Notes: generated by a model not told the origin, from the sequence alone. A stretch of DNA of 64,000 nucleotides from Blastopirellula retiformator (GCF_007859755.1 NZ_SJPF01000001.1:434001-498000); one strand, 5' to 3'; positions 39,084 through 49,191 are shown, numbered from the stretch's first letter. Numbers and translations: made by a program.

Positions 39084-39716
39084 TCAGCGCAGGTCGTAGC
39101 GTTGCAAAGGATAGGTCTCGCCGTCGATGACCCGGTAGTGCGTGACGCTGCTGCAAACAGCGCTGCCGGTGGGCGGACGAAGGAGAAGCGAATCGGCAAC
39201 TTGTTTCCAATCGGACAGGCGGATCGAAGCGATCATGAAGCGCGGCTGCCATGACGGACCGCAGAAGGGAAAACCAACCTGCTCGATCGCGTCGCGTTCG
39301 GCCGCGGAGAAGTTCGCCAGCGCATTTTGGTAGTGCAGCAGGGTCGCTTCTCGATCCCGTTGTTCGCTGATCGCGGCAATGATTTGCGACTGCAGTTGTT
39401 GAAGCGAGCCTTGGGCCGCGGCGCCGACAGGAATCGTGAGTGCACGTTCGCCGGTCCAGGGATCGGCCTCCATGACGTGCCAGCCTTCAAATTCAATGGC
39501 GATCGGAGAGAACTGACCGGCGACTTCGGCGATCGTCTCGTCGATTTCGACGCCCTCGGCAAACTTGGCCTGATAGGCGGAAATGTGGGGGGGATCGTCA
39601 AGATAGGCTTGATCTCCCACCAGCTGACGCACGTCATCTTTGTAGGCGCGCAGTTTTACCGCCCATTCTGGGCTGGGGTCGATCGAGACGAAGTCGGTAA
39701 CGAAGTTTCGAGCCAT
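39084..39716 (-). CDS. 2H-phosphoesterase-like protein
   Basis: Protein of about 210 residues resembling the 2'-5' RNA ligase/2H phosphoesterase superfamily: a first H-x-S motif in PPHISAYQAKF (about residue 52) and the expected second strand in QPRFMIASIRLSDW, where the usual His is missing. Loss of one of the two catalytic histidines makes normal activity doubtful. The start is chosen at MARNFVTDFVS (39716); ATG 39743 is possible. It stands alone, with a 160-bp gap to the oxidase operon and 209 bp to the pentapeptide gene. Confidence 0.55.
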   Translation of the reverse strand: MARNFVTDFVSIDPSPEWAVKLRAYKDDVRQLVGDQAYLDDPPHISAYQAKFAEGVEIDETIAEVAGQFSPIAIEFEGWHVMEADPWTGERALTIPVGAAAQGSLQQLQSQIIAAISEQRDREATLLHYQNALANFSAAERDAIEQVGFPFCGPSWQPRFMIASIRLSDWKQVADSLLLRPPTGSAVCSSVTHYRVIDGETYPLQRYDLR

Positions 39717-39925
39717 AGCGGGCGGATCATGTTGGCCGGTCAATCAAGCTTGAAATCAGAGTGGAACAAATCCGCCCCTCGATGACAACAGCGAATGGGG
39801 AATCTGGGCAGAGTCAGTCAGCGCCGATAAGCAGGCAAACCGCGAAAACCCCCCTCTTTTCACCAGAAACCAGGGACTCTTCTGATATTCGTTGGCCCGA
39901 CCCGCTTGGGACTGAGATTTCCGGG

Positions 39926-41635
39926 CTACATGCCGAGATACGCCATCGCGGCCCAGCGAAGCCAGACAAATGCGATCAGCGTGAAGCAAGTCCAGATCAG
40001 CAGGCGGTTGACTCGATGCATTCGATAGATGCCAAACACGACCGCCAACGACGCCGGAGGAGGCGTCTTCGCCCAGTCGGGCAGCACTTTGTTCCAGAGC
40101 CGTTTCCAGCGCGAAAGCAGCGCGTGAATCCAGGAAGGCAGGGCCAGCACCCGAAAAGGACGAAACCGGACGATGTCGCCCCCGGTCATCTTCACGCGCT
40201 CGGTCAGATGCCCTTCCAGCCAATAGTAGATGGCGGCGGTCGCGCCTCCCTCGTCTTCTTCGCTGTTGCTGTGGAACTGACCGCAATACTCGGCGGCGGA
40301 TGGGGTGCGGCGAAACATCTTCGCCTTCCGCCGGAGTCGCGAGACATAGTGATTGAGGATGGCCCGTTGCCACAAGGCGGCCACGATGACGATCATACCG
40401 AGCCAAAAAATTAACCCTTCGACGCCTCCCAAGACCAGCCAAAACTGCATCGGCGCCGATTCGGCCGAGTGAATCCGCGGGAGCAGTGCGTAATAGCGCT
40501 CGGTGGTGAACCGCTCGAACTCGGGCGAACTGAGCGAGAGCCGGGTTGCCGCTTCCTGCAGTTGCAAAAAGCTGGCGTCCGGCTGCGGTTCGATCATCTG
40601 CTGTGGGGTCGGTACCGAAGGGCGAATCGCAAACGGCACTAAGAAAAGCGTCATCCAGGCCGCCATGATTAGCCAGCGCGGCCAGGTGTACGTCGAAAGT
40701 AGGCGGTTCCAGGGATCGGAAGCTTGGGAGGTAAACTCGTCGCCGGCCAGAAAGGTTTCGTCCAGCAGCAGTCCATAGACCGGCGTCAGTTGACACCGAC
40801 CGAGATTGGCCTGGCGCAAGATCGCGCCATGAAAACTGGCTTGGGTGAAATCGGCGCCCAGGCAACTGGCGCCCGACAGATCGGCGTCATCAAGTTTGGC
40901 GCCGCAGAAGTTGGCGTGGTGACCATTGGCGTAATGGAGATTCGCCGCTTGCAGATTGGCGGCGGACAAATTGGCGCTCTCGAGGGTCGCTTCCTCCAGA
41001 TTCGCGTGGTGCAGCAGAGCCCCGCTGGCATCGGCGTCGGTCAGGATGATGTGGGGAGCGCGGATTTTGGTCAGGGTCGCGCCGGTCAGTCGACTCTCGC
41101 GGCAATCGGCTTCGTCCAGATCGGCGCCGGTTAGATCGGCCTGGCTTAGGTTTACGCCAACCGCGATCACCCCAATCAGGCTGGCGTCGTGCAGTTGGGC
41201 GCCGGTCAGATCGGCGCGCGAGAGGTCGGCTCGGGCCAGGTTGGCGGCATGAAAGTCGGTTCGTTTGCCGCTGACGTCCCGCAGGTCGGCGCCGGCTAAT
41301 TCGGCCTGGCAGAAAAAGGCGCCGTCGAGGTTGGCGCCCCGAAAATCCGCTCTCCGGAGGGAGGCGCCCTCAAGATGGACCGGCTCAAAGCGGGGATTGT
41401 CGACCGCTGGTTGCTCCAATCGCCAACGGTTCCAGCGCTCAAATCGGCCTGCCGAACCAGCCTCGATCGCCAGTTCGGCCTCGAGCCGGGCCAGATGGGC
41501 CCAGTCGCCGCTGAAGCTCGGATGCCGCACGCGCAGCTTGTCCAATCGCTCCGGCGCCAGCGCCGCATCATTGTAGGGCGCTCTGGACGCTCGGCGAGAT
41601 TCGGTGAAAATAGCGCCTCCGGGCTGAGAATTCAT
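39926..41635 (-). CDS. Pentapeptide-repeat membrane protein
   Basis: Protein of about 569 residues. The N-terminal half (about 95-290) consists of some 35 pentapeptide repeats of the A(D/N)Lxx type (for example ADLSRADLTGAQLHDASLIG), which should form a right-handed quadrilateral beta-helix. The C-terminal half carries about four membrane helices (WLIMAAWMTLFLVPFAI, LVLGGVEGLIFWLGMIVIVA, and a final pair) with cytoplasmic loops. The function is unknown; such helices often serve in protein-protein contacts. The start is placed at MNSQPGGAIF; a 598-residue form from 41722 is possible. Confidence 0.75.
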   Translation of the reverse strand: MNSQPGGAIFTESRRASRAPYNDAALAPERLDKLRVRHPSFSGDWAHLARLEAELAIEAGSAGRFERWNRWRLEQPAVDNPRFEPVHLEGASLRRADFRGANLDGAFFCQAELAGADLRDVSGKRTDFHAANLARADLSRADLTGAQLHDASLIGVIAVGVNLSQADLTGADLDEADCRESRLTGATLTKIRAPHIILTDADASGALLHHANLEEATLESANLSAANLQAANLHYANGHHANFCGAKLDDADLSGASCLGADFTQASFHGAILRQANLGRCQLTPVYGLLLDETFLAGDEFTSQASDPWNRLLSTYTWPRWLIMAAWMTLFLVPFAIRPSVPTPQQMIEPQPDASFLQLQEAATRLSLSSPEFERFTTERYYALLPRIHSAESAPMQFWLVLGGVEGLIFWLGMIVIVAALWQRAILNHYVSRLRRKAKMFRRTPSAAEYCGQFHSNSEEDEGGATAAIYYWLEGHLTERVKMTGGDIVRFRPFRVLALPSWIHALLSRWKRLWNKVLPDWAKTPPPASLAVVFGIYRMHRVNRLLIWTCFTLIAFVWLRWAAMAYLGM

Positions 41636-41818
41636 GTTCGCTGTGGTGCGTTCCGCCCGACGAGTGAGCCTGCTCCCCTCGCCGTGTTCCGTTCGTGTTC
41701 CTGCCTCCAAAGAAATGGGCAAAGTTAGGATACGGCGGTTCCACCATCTTGGGTAGGTTCGAGCTCGTTAAGAATTGGTTAGCATTCTTTCATTTTTTTC
41801 TGTCGAGATCGAAGCGCC

Positions 41819-43621
41819 GTGACTCCGCTGATCCAGATTCAAAATGCCGTTAAACGTTTTGGCCACAAAGTGCTGCTCGACGGAGCGTGCGTCTCGCTGG
41901 TCGAAGGGCAAAAAGTAGGCATGATCGGGCGGAATGGCGCCGGCAAGTCGACCCTTTGCCGGGCAATTCTGGGGGACGAAGATCTGGAGAAGGGGGAGGT
42001 CGTCCTCCATCCCAAGCTTCGGCTTGGCTATCTGCGGCAGCACGATCCGTTTGAAGAAGGGGAAACGGTCGTCGGTTTCCTGATGCGCGACAGTGGGCAG
42101 CCTGATTGGAAGTGTGGCGAAATCGCCGGGCAGTTCGAAATCAAAGGGGCGATGCTCGAGTCGCCGGTCCGCCAGCTCTCGGGCGGTTGGCAGACCCGCG
42201 TGAAGCTGACGGCGCTATTGCTGCAAGATCCCAATTACCTGCTGCTGGACGAACCGACGAACTTTCTCGACCTGCGGACGCAGATGCTGCTGGAGCGGTT
42301 CTTGCTCGATTTCCGTGGCGGCGTGATGGTCGTTTCCCACGATCGAGCGTTTCTTAAACAAACCTGCACGCACACGCTGGAACTTTCCCGCGGCAAGCTG
42401 CAGATGTTTCCCGGCGATGTCGACGCCTACCTGGTGGTTCAGGAAGAGCGGAAAGAACACGACCAACGCGTCAATCAGGCGACCAAAGCGAAGCAAAAGC
42501 AGCTGCAACGGTTCATCGAAAAGAATCGCGCTCAGGCCAACACCGCCAGTCAGGCCCGTAGCAAAGCGAAGCAGTTGGATCGTTTGCAACTGATCGAGAT
42601 CGAAGACGACGAGGCGTCGGCCTACGTCCGCGTGCCGATGGTCGAGAAACGGAAGGGAACGGTCGTTCGCTGCGACAACATGACGATCGGCTATCCGACC
42701 AAAAAGATCGCCGACGAGGTGACGCTCGACATCGAGCATGGCGGACGGATCGGAGTGGTCGGCGACAATGGCCAAGGCAAGACGACGCTACTTCGGACGT
42801 TGGTTGGGTCGATCGATCCGCTCGAAGGAGACGTGAAGTGGGGACATCACGCCGACGTCGGCGTTTACGCTCAACACGTCTATACGACGCTGCCCGGCAA
42901 CGAGACTTGCGAAGAATATCTGCGGACCGCGGCCGACCCCGACGTGAGCACGCAACAGGTGCTGAACGTGGCCGGTAGCTTCTTGTTCCGCGGCGACGAC
43001 GTGCGGAAGAAGATCAAGGTTCTAAGCGGCGGCGAGCGGGCTCGTCTTTGTTTGGCGGGTTTGCTGTTGGGCAAGCACAACGTGCTGATTCTCGACGAAC
43101 CGGGTAACCATTTGGACGTCGAAACGGTCGAGTCGCTGGTTCGTGCCCTGGAGACGTACAACGGCACCGTCATCTTCACGAGCCACGATCGCTACTTCAT
43201 GAAGAGTGTGGCGACCAACGTCGTGGAAGTTCGGGATGGCCGCGTCGTTCATTTTCCTGACGACTACGATCACTACGTCTATCGCTTGAACCAGGAAATC
43301 GACGAAGAAGGGGGAGGCGTCAAAAGCGGCGGCTCATCCGGGGGCGGCGATCATCAGGGCGGTGGTGGAGACAAAGGAGATCGTCGCGATCGCAACAAGC
43401 AGTTGCGGACCATGCGCAAGGACCTGAAGAAGATCGAAGCCAAGATCGCCGAGATGGACGCCGAGAAAAAGGGGATCAACGACAAGTTGATGAAGCTGAC
43501 CGATCCCAAGGAAGCCGAGAAAACGCACGAGCAACTGCTGACCGTTTCCAAAGAGCTGGAGCAGTTGGAAGAACAGTGGCTAGAGCTGAACGAAGAGCTG
43601 ATGGAAGCGGACGGATACTAA
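41819..43621 (+). CDS. ABC-F family ATPase (Uup/EttA type)
   Basis: Cytoplasmic protein of 600 residues with two ABC ATPase domains and no membrane part; ABC-F proteins act on ribosomes to relieve stalls. Domain 1 has Walker A GRNGAGKST, signature LSGGW and Walker B LLLDEPTNFLD. A linker of about 80 residues (EERKEHDQRVNQATKAKQKQ...) is the ribosome-reaching PtIM. Domain 2 has GDNGQGKTT, LSGGERAR and LILDEPGNHLD (Gly instead of the usual Thr before NHLD). A Gly-rich linker leads to a C-terminal coiled coil (about 515-600), as in Uup. The start is GTG 41819, with no clear Shine-Dalgarno. Confidence 0.93.
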   Translation: MTPLIQIQNAVKRFGHKVLLDGACVSLVEGQKVGMIGRNGAGKSTLCRAILGDEDLEKGEVVLHPKLRLGYLRQHDPFEEGETVVGFLMRDSGQPDWKCGEIAGQFEIKGAMLESPVRQLSGGWQTRVKLTALLLQDPNYLLLDEPTNFLDLRTQMLLERFLLDFRGGVMVVSHDRAFLKQTCTHTLELSRGKLQMFPGDVDAYLVVQEERKEHDQRVNQATKAKQKQLQRFIEKNRAQANTASQARSKAKQLDRLQLIEIEDDEASAYVRVPMVEKRKGTVVRCDNMTIGYPTKKIADEVTLDIEHGGRIGVVGDNGQGKTTLLRTLVGSIDPLEGDVKWGHHADVGVYAQHVYTTLPGNETCEEYLRTAADPDVSTQQVLNVAGSFLFRGDDVRKKIKVLSGGERARLCLAGLLLGKHNVLILDEPGNHLDVETVESLVRALETYNGTVIFTSHDRYFMKSVATNVVEVRDGRVVHFPDDYDHYVYRLNQEIDEEGGGVKSGGSSGGGDHQGGGGDKGDRRDRNKQLRTMRKDLKKIEAKIAEMDAEKKGINDKLMKLTDPKEAEKTHEQLLTVSKELEQLEEQWLELNEELMEADGY

Positions 43622-43682
43622 TTTGCTTTCGCGGCGCGGCGGCGGCAGCGTAGAATAGAAGGATCGCAAACCGGAGATTCCC

Positions 43683-43944
43683 ATGGCGACCGACTTGACG
43701 CATGAACTGCAGCAGCTTCATCAATTTCATCGGCAAGCTCTTAGAGAGCGGCTCCAAGATGAGCGTTGCAGAAGCGGTTACGGAGTTTCAGCTTTATAAG
43801 GAAGAATTGGATCAGCTGCGCGAAACGTTGCAAGAGAGCGAAGAACGGTTGCAACAGGGTGAGTATGTCGAAATCGACGCCGAAGCGTTGAAACGAGAAG
43901 CCCAACAGCGTTGGAAGTCCAGCGTGAACGGAGAGAATGCGTGA
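43683..43944 (+). pseudogene. Antitoxin gene with an apparent 1-nt frameshift
   Basis: ATG 43683 opens MATDLTHELQQLHQF, but the frame then ends early. The natural continuation lies one base over: IGKLLESGSKMSVAEAVTEF, then QLYKEELDQLRETLQESEER. Deleting one base of TTTC at 43725-43728 joins them into an 86-residue antitoxin-like helical protein. Either the gene is inactivated, there is a sequence error, or a shorter protein starts at ATG 43759 (MSVAEAV). Its stop overlaps the toxin start (GTGA), the usual toxin-antitoxin arrangement. Confidence 0.62.
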
Positions 43945-44241
43945 GTGGTCGCGTATTCTGGGATTCGCAAGCGGATCATGACGTCAATTCGATCATTGAC
44001 TACATCGCGATTGAGCAGCAGAGTCCACAGAACGCGATTGCCCCCTTCGATGAGATTTACGAGAAGGCGTACTTGTACGCGTCAGCTCCTCTCTTGGGAG
44101 AACTCCGCGAAGACATCTGGCCAGGCGTCCGTGTGTTTTCCGTTCACTCCTGCGTTGTGATCTATTCAGACAGATGTCGCGGAAGGAATCGTGATACGAC
44201 GTGTTATGCATGGCGCTCGCGATTTCAAACGGCTCTTTTGA
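43941..44241 (+). pseudogene. ParE/RelE-type toxin gene with an apparent frameshift
   Basis: Begins at GTG 43941 (VSGRVFWDSQADHDVNSIID) and follows the ParE pattern through ELREDIWPGVRVFSVHSCVV. At about 44169-44175 the homology changes frame: the next base register reads VAEGIVIRRVMHGARDFKRL, F and stop (44241), the standard ParE C-terminus. In the original frame the end is unrelated (to 44249). The toxin is therefore probably inactive, like its partner, unless both reflect base-calling errors. Confidence 0.68.
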
Positions 44242-44280
44242 GTCGCTAACCGCAGTTTGTTCGAGAAGGCTCGCGGATTC

Positions 44281-46716
44281 CTAGCTCAACCCCGCCATCC
44301 TCTCAATCAACTGCACGATCTTCGACCGCTGATCGCTCAGAATCGCCAGCGAAGCTAAGACGCTATCGGCGAGTTGGCGGTTCTTTTCTAGGAGAAGCGA
44401 CTCTTCGTCCTCGTTGACTTCATTGATGCTGTCGATGGAGTCCTCGAGCGTCGACTTCAGGCCGGTCAGCAGTGCGGAGCTCGATGCGACCGCGCCATCG
44501 GCGAAGGCGTCGACGCGACCTTCGATCAACGTCAACTCGGCCAGCGCTTCATCGACCACGCGGATCGCCGCCGAGGTGTTTCCGCCCAAGCCGGCGAATA
44601 GTCCCCCGGTTCGCAGGTCCGCCAACACGCCGCTGAATCCGCCGAGCCGGGACGTCGTCGCCGCCGGAAGGGCCAGCGTTGTGATATCGCCAATGGCGGT
44701 CGACAGATTGAACTTTAGCGTCGGGGCGTCGCTGAGTCGAATCGTCTGGAAGTCGCCGGAGAAGCCGCCAGTGAATTCGATCGTGAAGCTGTTCCCGTTG
44801 TCGTTGACATAGAAGCGGTTGCCATCGACCGCGTACAGGTTGGTCACCTCGTTCTGGCCGGCGACGGTGATTTGCTGGTCGACCCCGGTGGCGATCAGGT
44901 CGACGTCGCCGCCGGTCGTGTCGAACGTGCCGCTATTGATGTCGAGGTCGACGAAGGCGTCGGTGCCAAATTCGACGCTGTAGATGACCAGCTGATCGCC
45001 AACCGCTCTGGCCGCCACGCCGGTGTTGAGCGTCTCTTGATTGACCTTCTGAGCGACCGACGACAAGGTATCTCCGGCCGCGATGACGATCGACGCCGAT
45101 GTCGTTCCGTCGAGGCCAGTCAAGTCAAACGAGGCGGCGTCGGTTGCACGGCCATCGGCGCCTTCATAGATCAATTCGGCCTGTTGGGCGGCGACATAGC
45201 TGGTAGCGGTCGCTTCTTCGTCGACGGTCAGGTCGAATTCTCCGTCGGTTACTTCCAAATCGATCGTCGCGCCGGCGCCTTGCGCTACGCTCTCGAGAAC
45301 CAGATCAAAACCATCGGTAGATACGCTGGCTGCGATGCCGGTGACTCCGGATTGCAAGTTGATCGCCGAGGCGAGCGTCGCCAGCGCATCGCCATTGTTA
45401 AAGCTGAAGGCGAAAGACCCAAGATCGCCGGTCAGGGTGAAGTCGACGTCCCCCTGCAATTGACCGCTGAGTTCGGTATGAGTGATCGCTGCGGCTGTCG
45501 CCGCCTGATTGCCGGAGATCACCTTGCCGTTGATTTCCGCTACGGCGTTGGTCCCTTGGGCGGTTCCGTCCCCATTGCCGCCGGTGACGCCAAAGGCGCC
45601 GCTGTCGACGACCACGGCGACCGTCGCGCTGGTTCCGTAGTTAATGCTGGTGAGGTTCAGGTCGTCGCCATCGACGTCGGCAAGCACTCCGGTCGCGTGG
45701 CTTTGGGCGTTGATTCGGTCGGCGACTTCGCTGAGCGTCTCGCCATTGGTGACCGAGATGCTGGCGGCGCCGGTCGCGCCGGTAAGCGTGAAGGAGGCGT
45801 CAGCGGTGATCAGTCCGCCGGCGCCGGCGTAGGTGAGCGAACCTTGCGTCGCCGCTTCCAGTACGGTTCCGGCGATCGATGGTTGGGACGCCAACAGGCC
45901 GTCGCTTCCCTGGGCGGTTCCGTCGCCGTTTCCGCCGGTGACGCCGAAGGCGCCGGAGTTCACCGCAACCGCGATCGAGGCCGCGTCGCCGTTGAAGATC
46001 GATTCGAGCGAGAGCTCGTTGTCCGACGCCGTCGCTCGAATGCCGGTGATCGAGGTGCGGGCGTTGATCTCGGCGGCGGCCGATTGCAGCGACTGATCTT
46101 GCGTCAGTTCGATCGTGGCGCTGCCGAAGGCGCCGGTGAGCGTGATATTGGCGTCGGCCGAAATGGCGCGGTTCGATCCGGTGTACGTCAGTTCGGCCGG
46201 CTTGGCCGATGTGAGCGACGTCGGTGCGCCAAGGGAGTAGACGTCGACGCTACGTACCTGGCCGGTCAGTTGTCCGCTGACGCGGAAGTCGCTCGAGCCG
46301 TCTAAAATCCGCCGGCCGTTGACTTCGGTTCCCGAAAGACGATCGATTTCCTGAAGCGCCGAGTCGATGGCCAGCTGCTTGTCGGACCGCTCGGTCGGGG
46401 TGAGCGAAAGATCTTCGTCCTCGAGCAGCGTGCTGCGAATTACGTCAATCTGCGTCCGAATCAGGTCGAGCGCCAACTGCGATTCGGCGGCGATCGAGGA
46501 TGCTTTATCGACCTGCACCAACGTACTGTTGACCACTTTCAGACGCGTCTCAAAACCGCTGAGCGCGAAAAAGGCGGCGGGGTCGTCACTGGGATAGTTG
46601 ACGTTTTTGCCCGTCGACAGCCGCAGTGCATTTTGCGCGGCCGCGGTGTTCGCCTTGTTAAGGTTGTTCAGGAGCGTACGCTCCAATCCGTTCAGTTGTG
46701 CCCCAATTCGGATCAT
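44281..46716 (-). CDS. Flagellin/FlgL-like protein with hook-IN repeats
   Basis: Protein of 811 residues. The N-terminus (GAQLNGLERTLLNNLNKANT... NALRLSTGKNVNYPSDDPAA) and C-terminus (LAILSDQRSKIVQLIERMAG) are the paired helical domains of flagellin and FlgL that form the filament core. The middle (about 165-640) holds four to five beta repeats of 90-100 residues of the flagellin hook-IN type, each with an ITLTG(A/T)xGSA strand, an L-x-x-(A/V)A-x-x-IN helix and GVTGGNGDGTAQG loops. It should be an exported filament or hook-junction protein. No other flagellar gene is in the window. It is followed upstream by an HD/GGDEF gene on the same strand. Confidence 0.82.
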   Translation of the reverse strand: MIRIGAQLNGLERTLLNNLNKANTAAAQNALRLSTGKNVNYPSDDPAAFFALSGFETRLKVVNSTLVQVDKASSIAAESQLALDLIRTQIDVIRSTLLEDEDLSLTPTERSDKQLAIDSALQEIDRLSGTEVNGRRILDGSSDFRVSGQLTGQVRSVDVYSLGAPTSLTSAKPAELTYTGSNRAISADANITLTGAFGSATIELTQDQSLQSAAAEINARTSITGIRATASDNELSLESIFNGDAASIAVAVNSGAFGVTGGNGDGTAQGSDGLLASQPSIAGTVLEAATQGSLTYAGAGGLITADASFTLTGATGAASISVTNGETLSEVADRINAQSHATGVLADVDGDDLNLTSINYGTSATVAVVVDSGAFGVTGGNGDGTAQGTNAVAEINGKVISGNQAATAAAITHTELSGQLQGDVDFTLTGDLGSFAFSFNNGDALATLASAINLQSGVTGIAASVSTDGFDLVLESVAQGAGATIDLEVTDGEFDLTVDEEATATSYVAAQQAELIYEGADGRATDAASFDLTGLDGTTSASIVIAAGDTLSSVAQKVNQETLNTGVAARAVGDQLVIYSVEFGTDAFVDLDINSGTFDTTGGDVDLIATGVDQQITVAGQNEVTNLYAVDGNRFYVNDNGNSFTIEFTGGFSGDFQTIRLSDAPTLKFNLSTAIGDITTLALPAATTSRLGGFSGVLADLRTGGLFAGLGGNTSAAIRVVDEALAELTLIEGRVDAFADGAVASSSALLTGLKSTLEDSIDSINEVNEDEESLLLEKNRQLADSVLASLAILSDQRSKIVQLIERMAGLS

Positions 46717-46733
46717 CGTACGTTCCCCGCCTA

Positions 46734-48974
46734 CTATCGCCGATCGTCGGCTGGAGGCTGATTGAATTGCGCAGTCAGGCGGTCCCAGAAGCTAGGCGCT
46801 TCTTTTTCTTCGCCGACGACTCCTTCGCTGAAGTCGTGCACCATCAGGTAGGACTGCAAGCTCGCCATCAATTGGCGGGCCCGCTGTAGCGCATCACTAC
46901 GGCGGCGATCGCGACTCCGACGCGGCGCGACCGACACTTCGATGACGGTCGTCGTCAGGCCTTTGTCGTCCTGCTGTTCGCGAGGACGAATCGTCATGAC
47001 CAAAGCGGCGCCGCGATCGTTGGTTCGTCGCGCCAGTCCGAACGAATCGCCGTCGAAGGCGAGCGTCAGTTGTTGTTCGCTGGTTTCGATCACCTCGGCG
47101 ACGTGGTCGGTCAAGAAGCCGCGCATCTTTTCCCAGACCATCTTCAGCGGCGCTCGGGTGGTCATCGTTCGTTCGACGAGCGCGCCGGGGGAACGATGCG
47201 TAAACCAAGAACTCCACCAGTTGCGGCGTTCTCGTTTTTCGTTATCGTCGCGACCCGAACCAAGCTGGATCACCATGTTACGGCCCAGCTCTTTGGCCTG
47301 CAGCAGGGCGCGGTCGGCGCGATTGAGCATCGATTCCGGAGTATCGCCGGCTTGTAGTTCGGTAACGCCAAAGCTGGCGGTCAAGTTCTTGCCGCCCAGC
47401 GAAGGCTGCGCGGTCGAAGCGACTTCCTGACGGATCGCTTCGGCCCGTTGGGCGGCCGTTTTCATGTCGCAGTGCCCGCAGACGAGCACAAACTCTTCGC
47501 CGCCATAGCGGGCCGCCACGTCTCCGGGCAGTGCATGGCGTTTCATATGCGAAGCGAAGCTGACCAACGCGTCGTCGCCAGCCGGGTGACCGTAGTTGTC
47601 GTTGATTCTTTTGAAGAAGTCGATGTCGCAGATGATTAAGCTGCAGGGACGGTTCGACTGGTTGTGCTTGCGAACCAATTCATGCAGCGCGCGATCGAGT
47701 TCGGCGCGGTTGGCCAAGCTGGTCAGCGGATCGCGGGTCGCTTTGACGTGCAGCGAGCGAAGTTGCTCTTCTAGCCGCTGGATGCCGCTCGCGTCACACA
47801 ACTGCAGCGTAGCGCCGCGGCCGATGCCATCTTCGGTAATGACCGGCGAGATGTGGGCGGTGATCGCTGAGTATTCGCCTTGGGCGTCCCGAATCGTCAG
47901 CCGCAGGACCGATTGCAGGCCGTTTTGAATGGCGGCATGCAGCGGATCTTCGCGCTCGGCCAAGAATCGCCCCGAGGCGTCTCCCATGCCAACGAGTTTG
48001 GGGGACCAGCTGCGATTAAGCACCGACTCGGCCGAGAGCCCGGTCAGGGTTTCAGCGGCGTGGTTCCAGCGCAAGATCTTGAGATCGGCGCCGACGTAGA
48101 TCAGGCCGTCATGGACGTTGCGGAACAGGTTCTCGTGGAACAGGTTGAGCAGCTGGTTCGGCCGAGCGACTCGCTGCGGGATGACGTGATCCCAGTGCGA
48201 GTTGGCCTGCGTCGGCGACAAATCGCGCAGCCATTGCTGCGCGACGTCATGCTGCAGTTTGTTGGAGAACCGCATTTGGAAGGTGCAGAAGTCGCTGACC
48301 AGTTCTGGATCGAATTGCGTGCCGGCATAGGCGAACAACTCGGCCAAGGCGCGATCTTTGCTGCGAGCGCGACGATAAACCTGATCGGTCGTCATCGAAT
48401 CGAATGCGTCGACGATCGCCAGCATCCGGGCGCCGCGGGGGATGTCGTCGCCGCAGAGCGGAAACGTCCTTCTGCTGCCGTCGAACCAGGCGCCAGCGTG
48501 GCGGATGACCGACATAATGCCGGCGTCAGAGCAGCAGTGTTCGATGATTTCGACGCCGGCCGCATGATGTTCTTCCATCAGGGCCTGTTCGTCTTCGTTC
48601 AATTTGCCCGGCTTGGCCAGCAAATAATCGGGGACCGCCAGCTTGCCGATATCGTGCAGCAGGGCGGCGACTTCCAGTTCGTCGCGTTCCGAGTGGGAAT
48701 TTCCCCGGATCGCCGACCAGGTCGAAATGGTGGTGGCGACGCGCAGCGAATGGGCGGCGGTCGGCGGATGTTTCGCTTTCAGCGCCGTAAACAGACTGCT
48801 AGCCACGCCCAGGCGCACCTGAACCAACTGGTTCTGCTGCTCGAGAGCGGCAGCTACCAGCGCTTCGTCATCGAAATCCTCGGTGCGCAGCAGCAGTTGC
48901 TGCAACGCTCCAAAGCGATGATCGGCCGATTCTCCAGGATCGACGCCGAAGTTGGCGGATGAGTCAGTGTCCAT
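46734..48974 (-). CDS. HD-PAS-GGDEF signalling protein
   Basis: Protein of 746 residues. Residues about 65-230 are an HD domain with HSLRV, ALLHDIGKLAVPDYLLAKPG and EEHHAAGVEI; the GYP part is altered (WFDGSRRTFPL), so it is not a standard HD-GYP. Residues about 275-400 look like a PAS domain (DGLIYVGADLKILRWNHAAE). Residues about 420-580 are a diguanylate cyclase domain with an intact active site, ARYGGEEFVLV, and the LTSLANRAELDRAL start. The last about 150 residues form a further domain of unknown type. It probably makes cyclic di-GMP. It lies just upstream of the flagellin-like gene on the same strand, which fits motility control. Confidence 0.88.
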   Translation of the reverse strand: MDTDSSANFGVDPGESADHRFGALQQLLLRTEDFDDEALVAAALEQQNQLVQVRLGVASSLFTALKAKHPPTAAHSLRVATTISTWSAIRGNSHSERDELEVAALLHDIGKLAVPDYLLAKPGKLNEDEQALMEEHHAAGVEIIEHCCSDAGIMSVIRHAGAWFDGSRRTFPLCGDDIPRGARMLAIVDAFDSMTTDQVYRRARSKDRALAELFAYAGTQFDPELVSDFCTFQMRFSNKLQHDVAQQWLRDLSPTQANSHWDHVIPQRVARPNQLLNLFHENLFRNVHDGLIYVGADLKILRWNHAAETLTGLSAESVLNRSWSPKLVGMGDASGRFLAEREDPLHAAIQNGLQSVLRLTIRDAQGEYSAITAHISPVITEDGIGRGATLQLCDASGIQRLEEQLRSLHVKATRDPLTSLANRAELDRALHELVRKHNQSNRPCSLIICDIDFFKRINDNYGHPAGDDALVSFASHMKRHALPGDVAARYGGEEFVLVCGHCDMKTAAQRAEAIRQEVASTAQPSLGGKNLTASFGVTELQAGDTPESMLNRADRALLQAKELGRNMVIQLGSGRDDNEKRERRNWWSSWFTHRSPGALVERTMTTRAPLKMVWEKMRGFLTDHVAEVIETSEQQLTLAFDGDSFGLARRTNDRGAALVMTIRPREQQDDKGLTTTVIEVSVAPRRSRDRRRSDALQRARQLMASLQSYLMVHDFSEGVVGEEKEAPSFWDRLTAQFNQPPADDRR

Positions 48975-49191
48975 AAGGTGCGGGCGGCTCGCTGGCGAAA
49001 CGGGAATCGAGGCCTGGTACGTGTAGGTACAGACGGATTTTTAGGACTTTGCAGAAAACCTAGGTCGCAGAACGGCCACCGTCAAACTGCTAAACTAGGA
49101 GAGTCCGACGCATTGCCGGCGGCCCTGCGACGGGCTAGCTTAATCGACGCCGGCTGTAGCGGTTCTAGCGAATTTACTGGAGGCGATTCTC

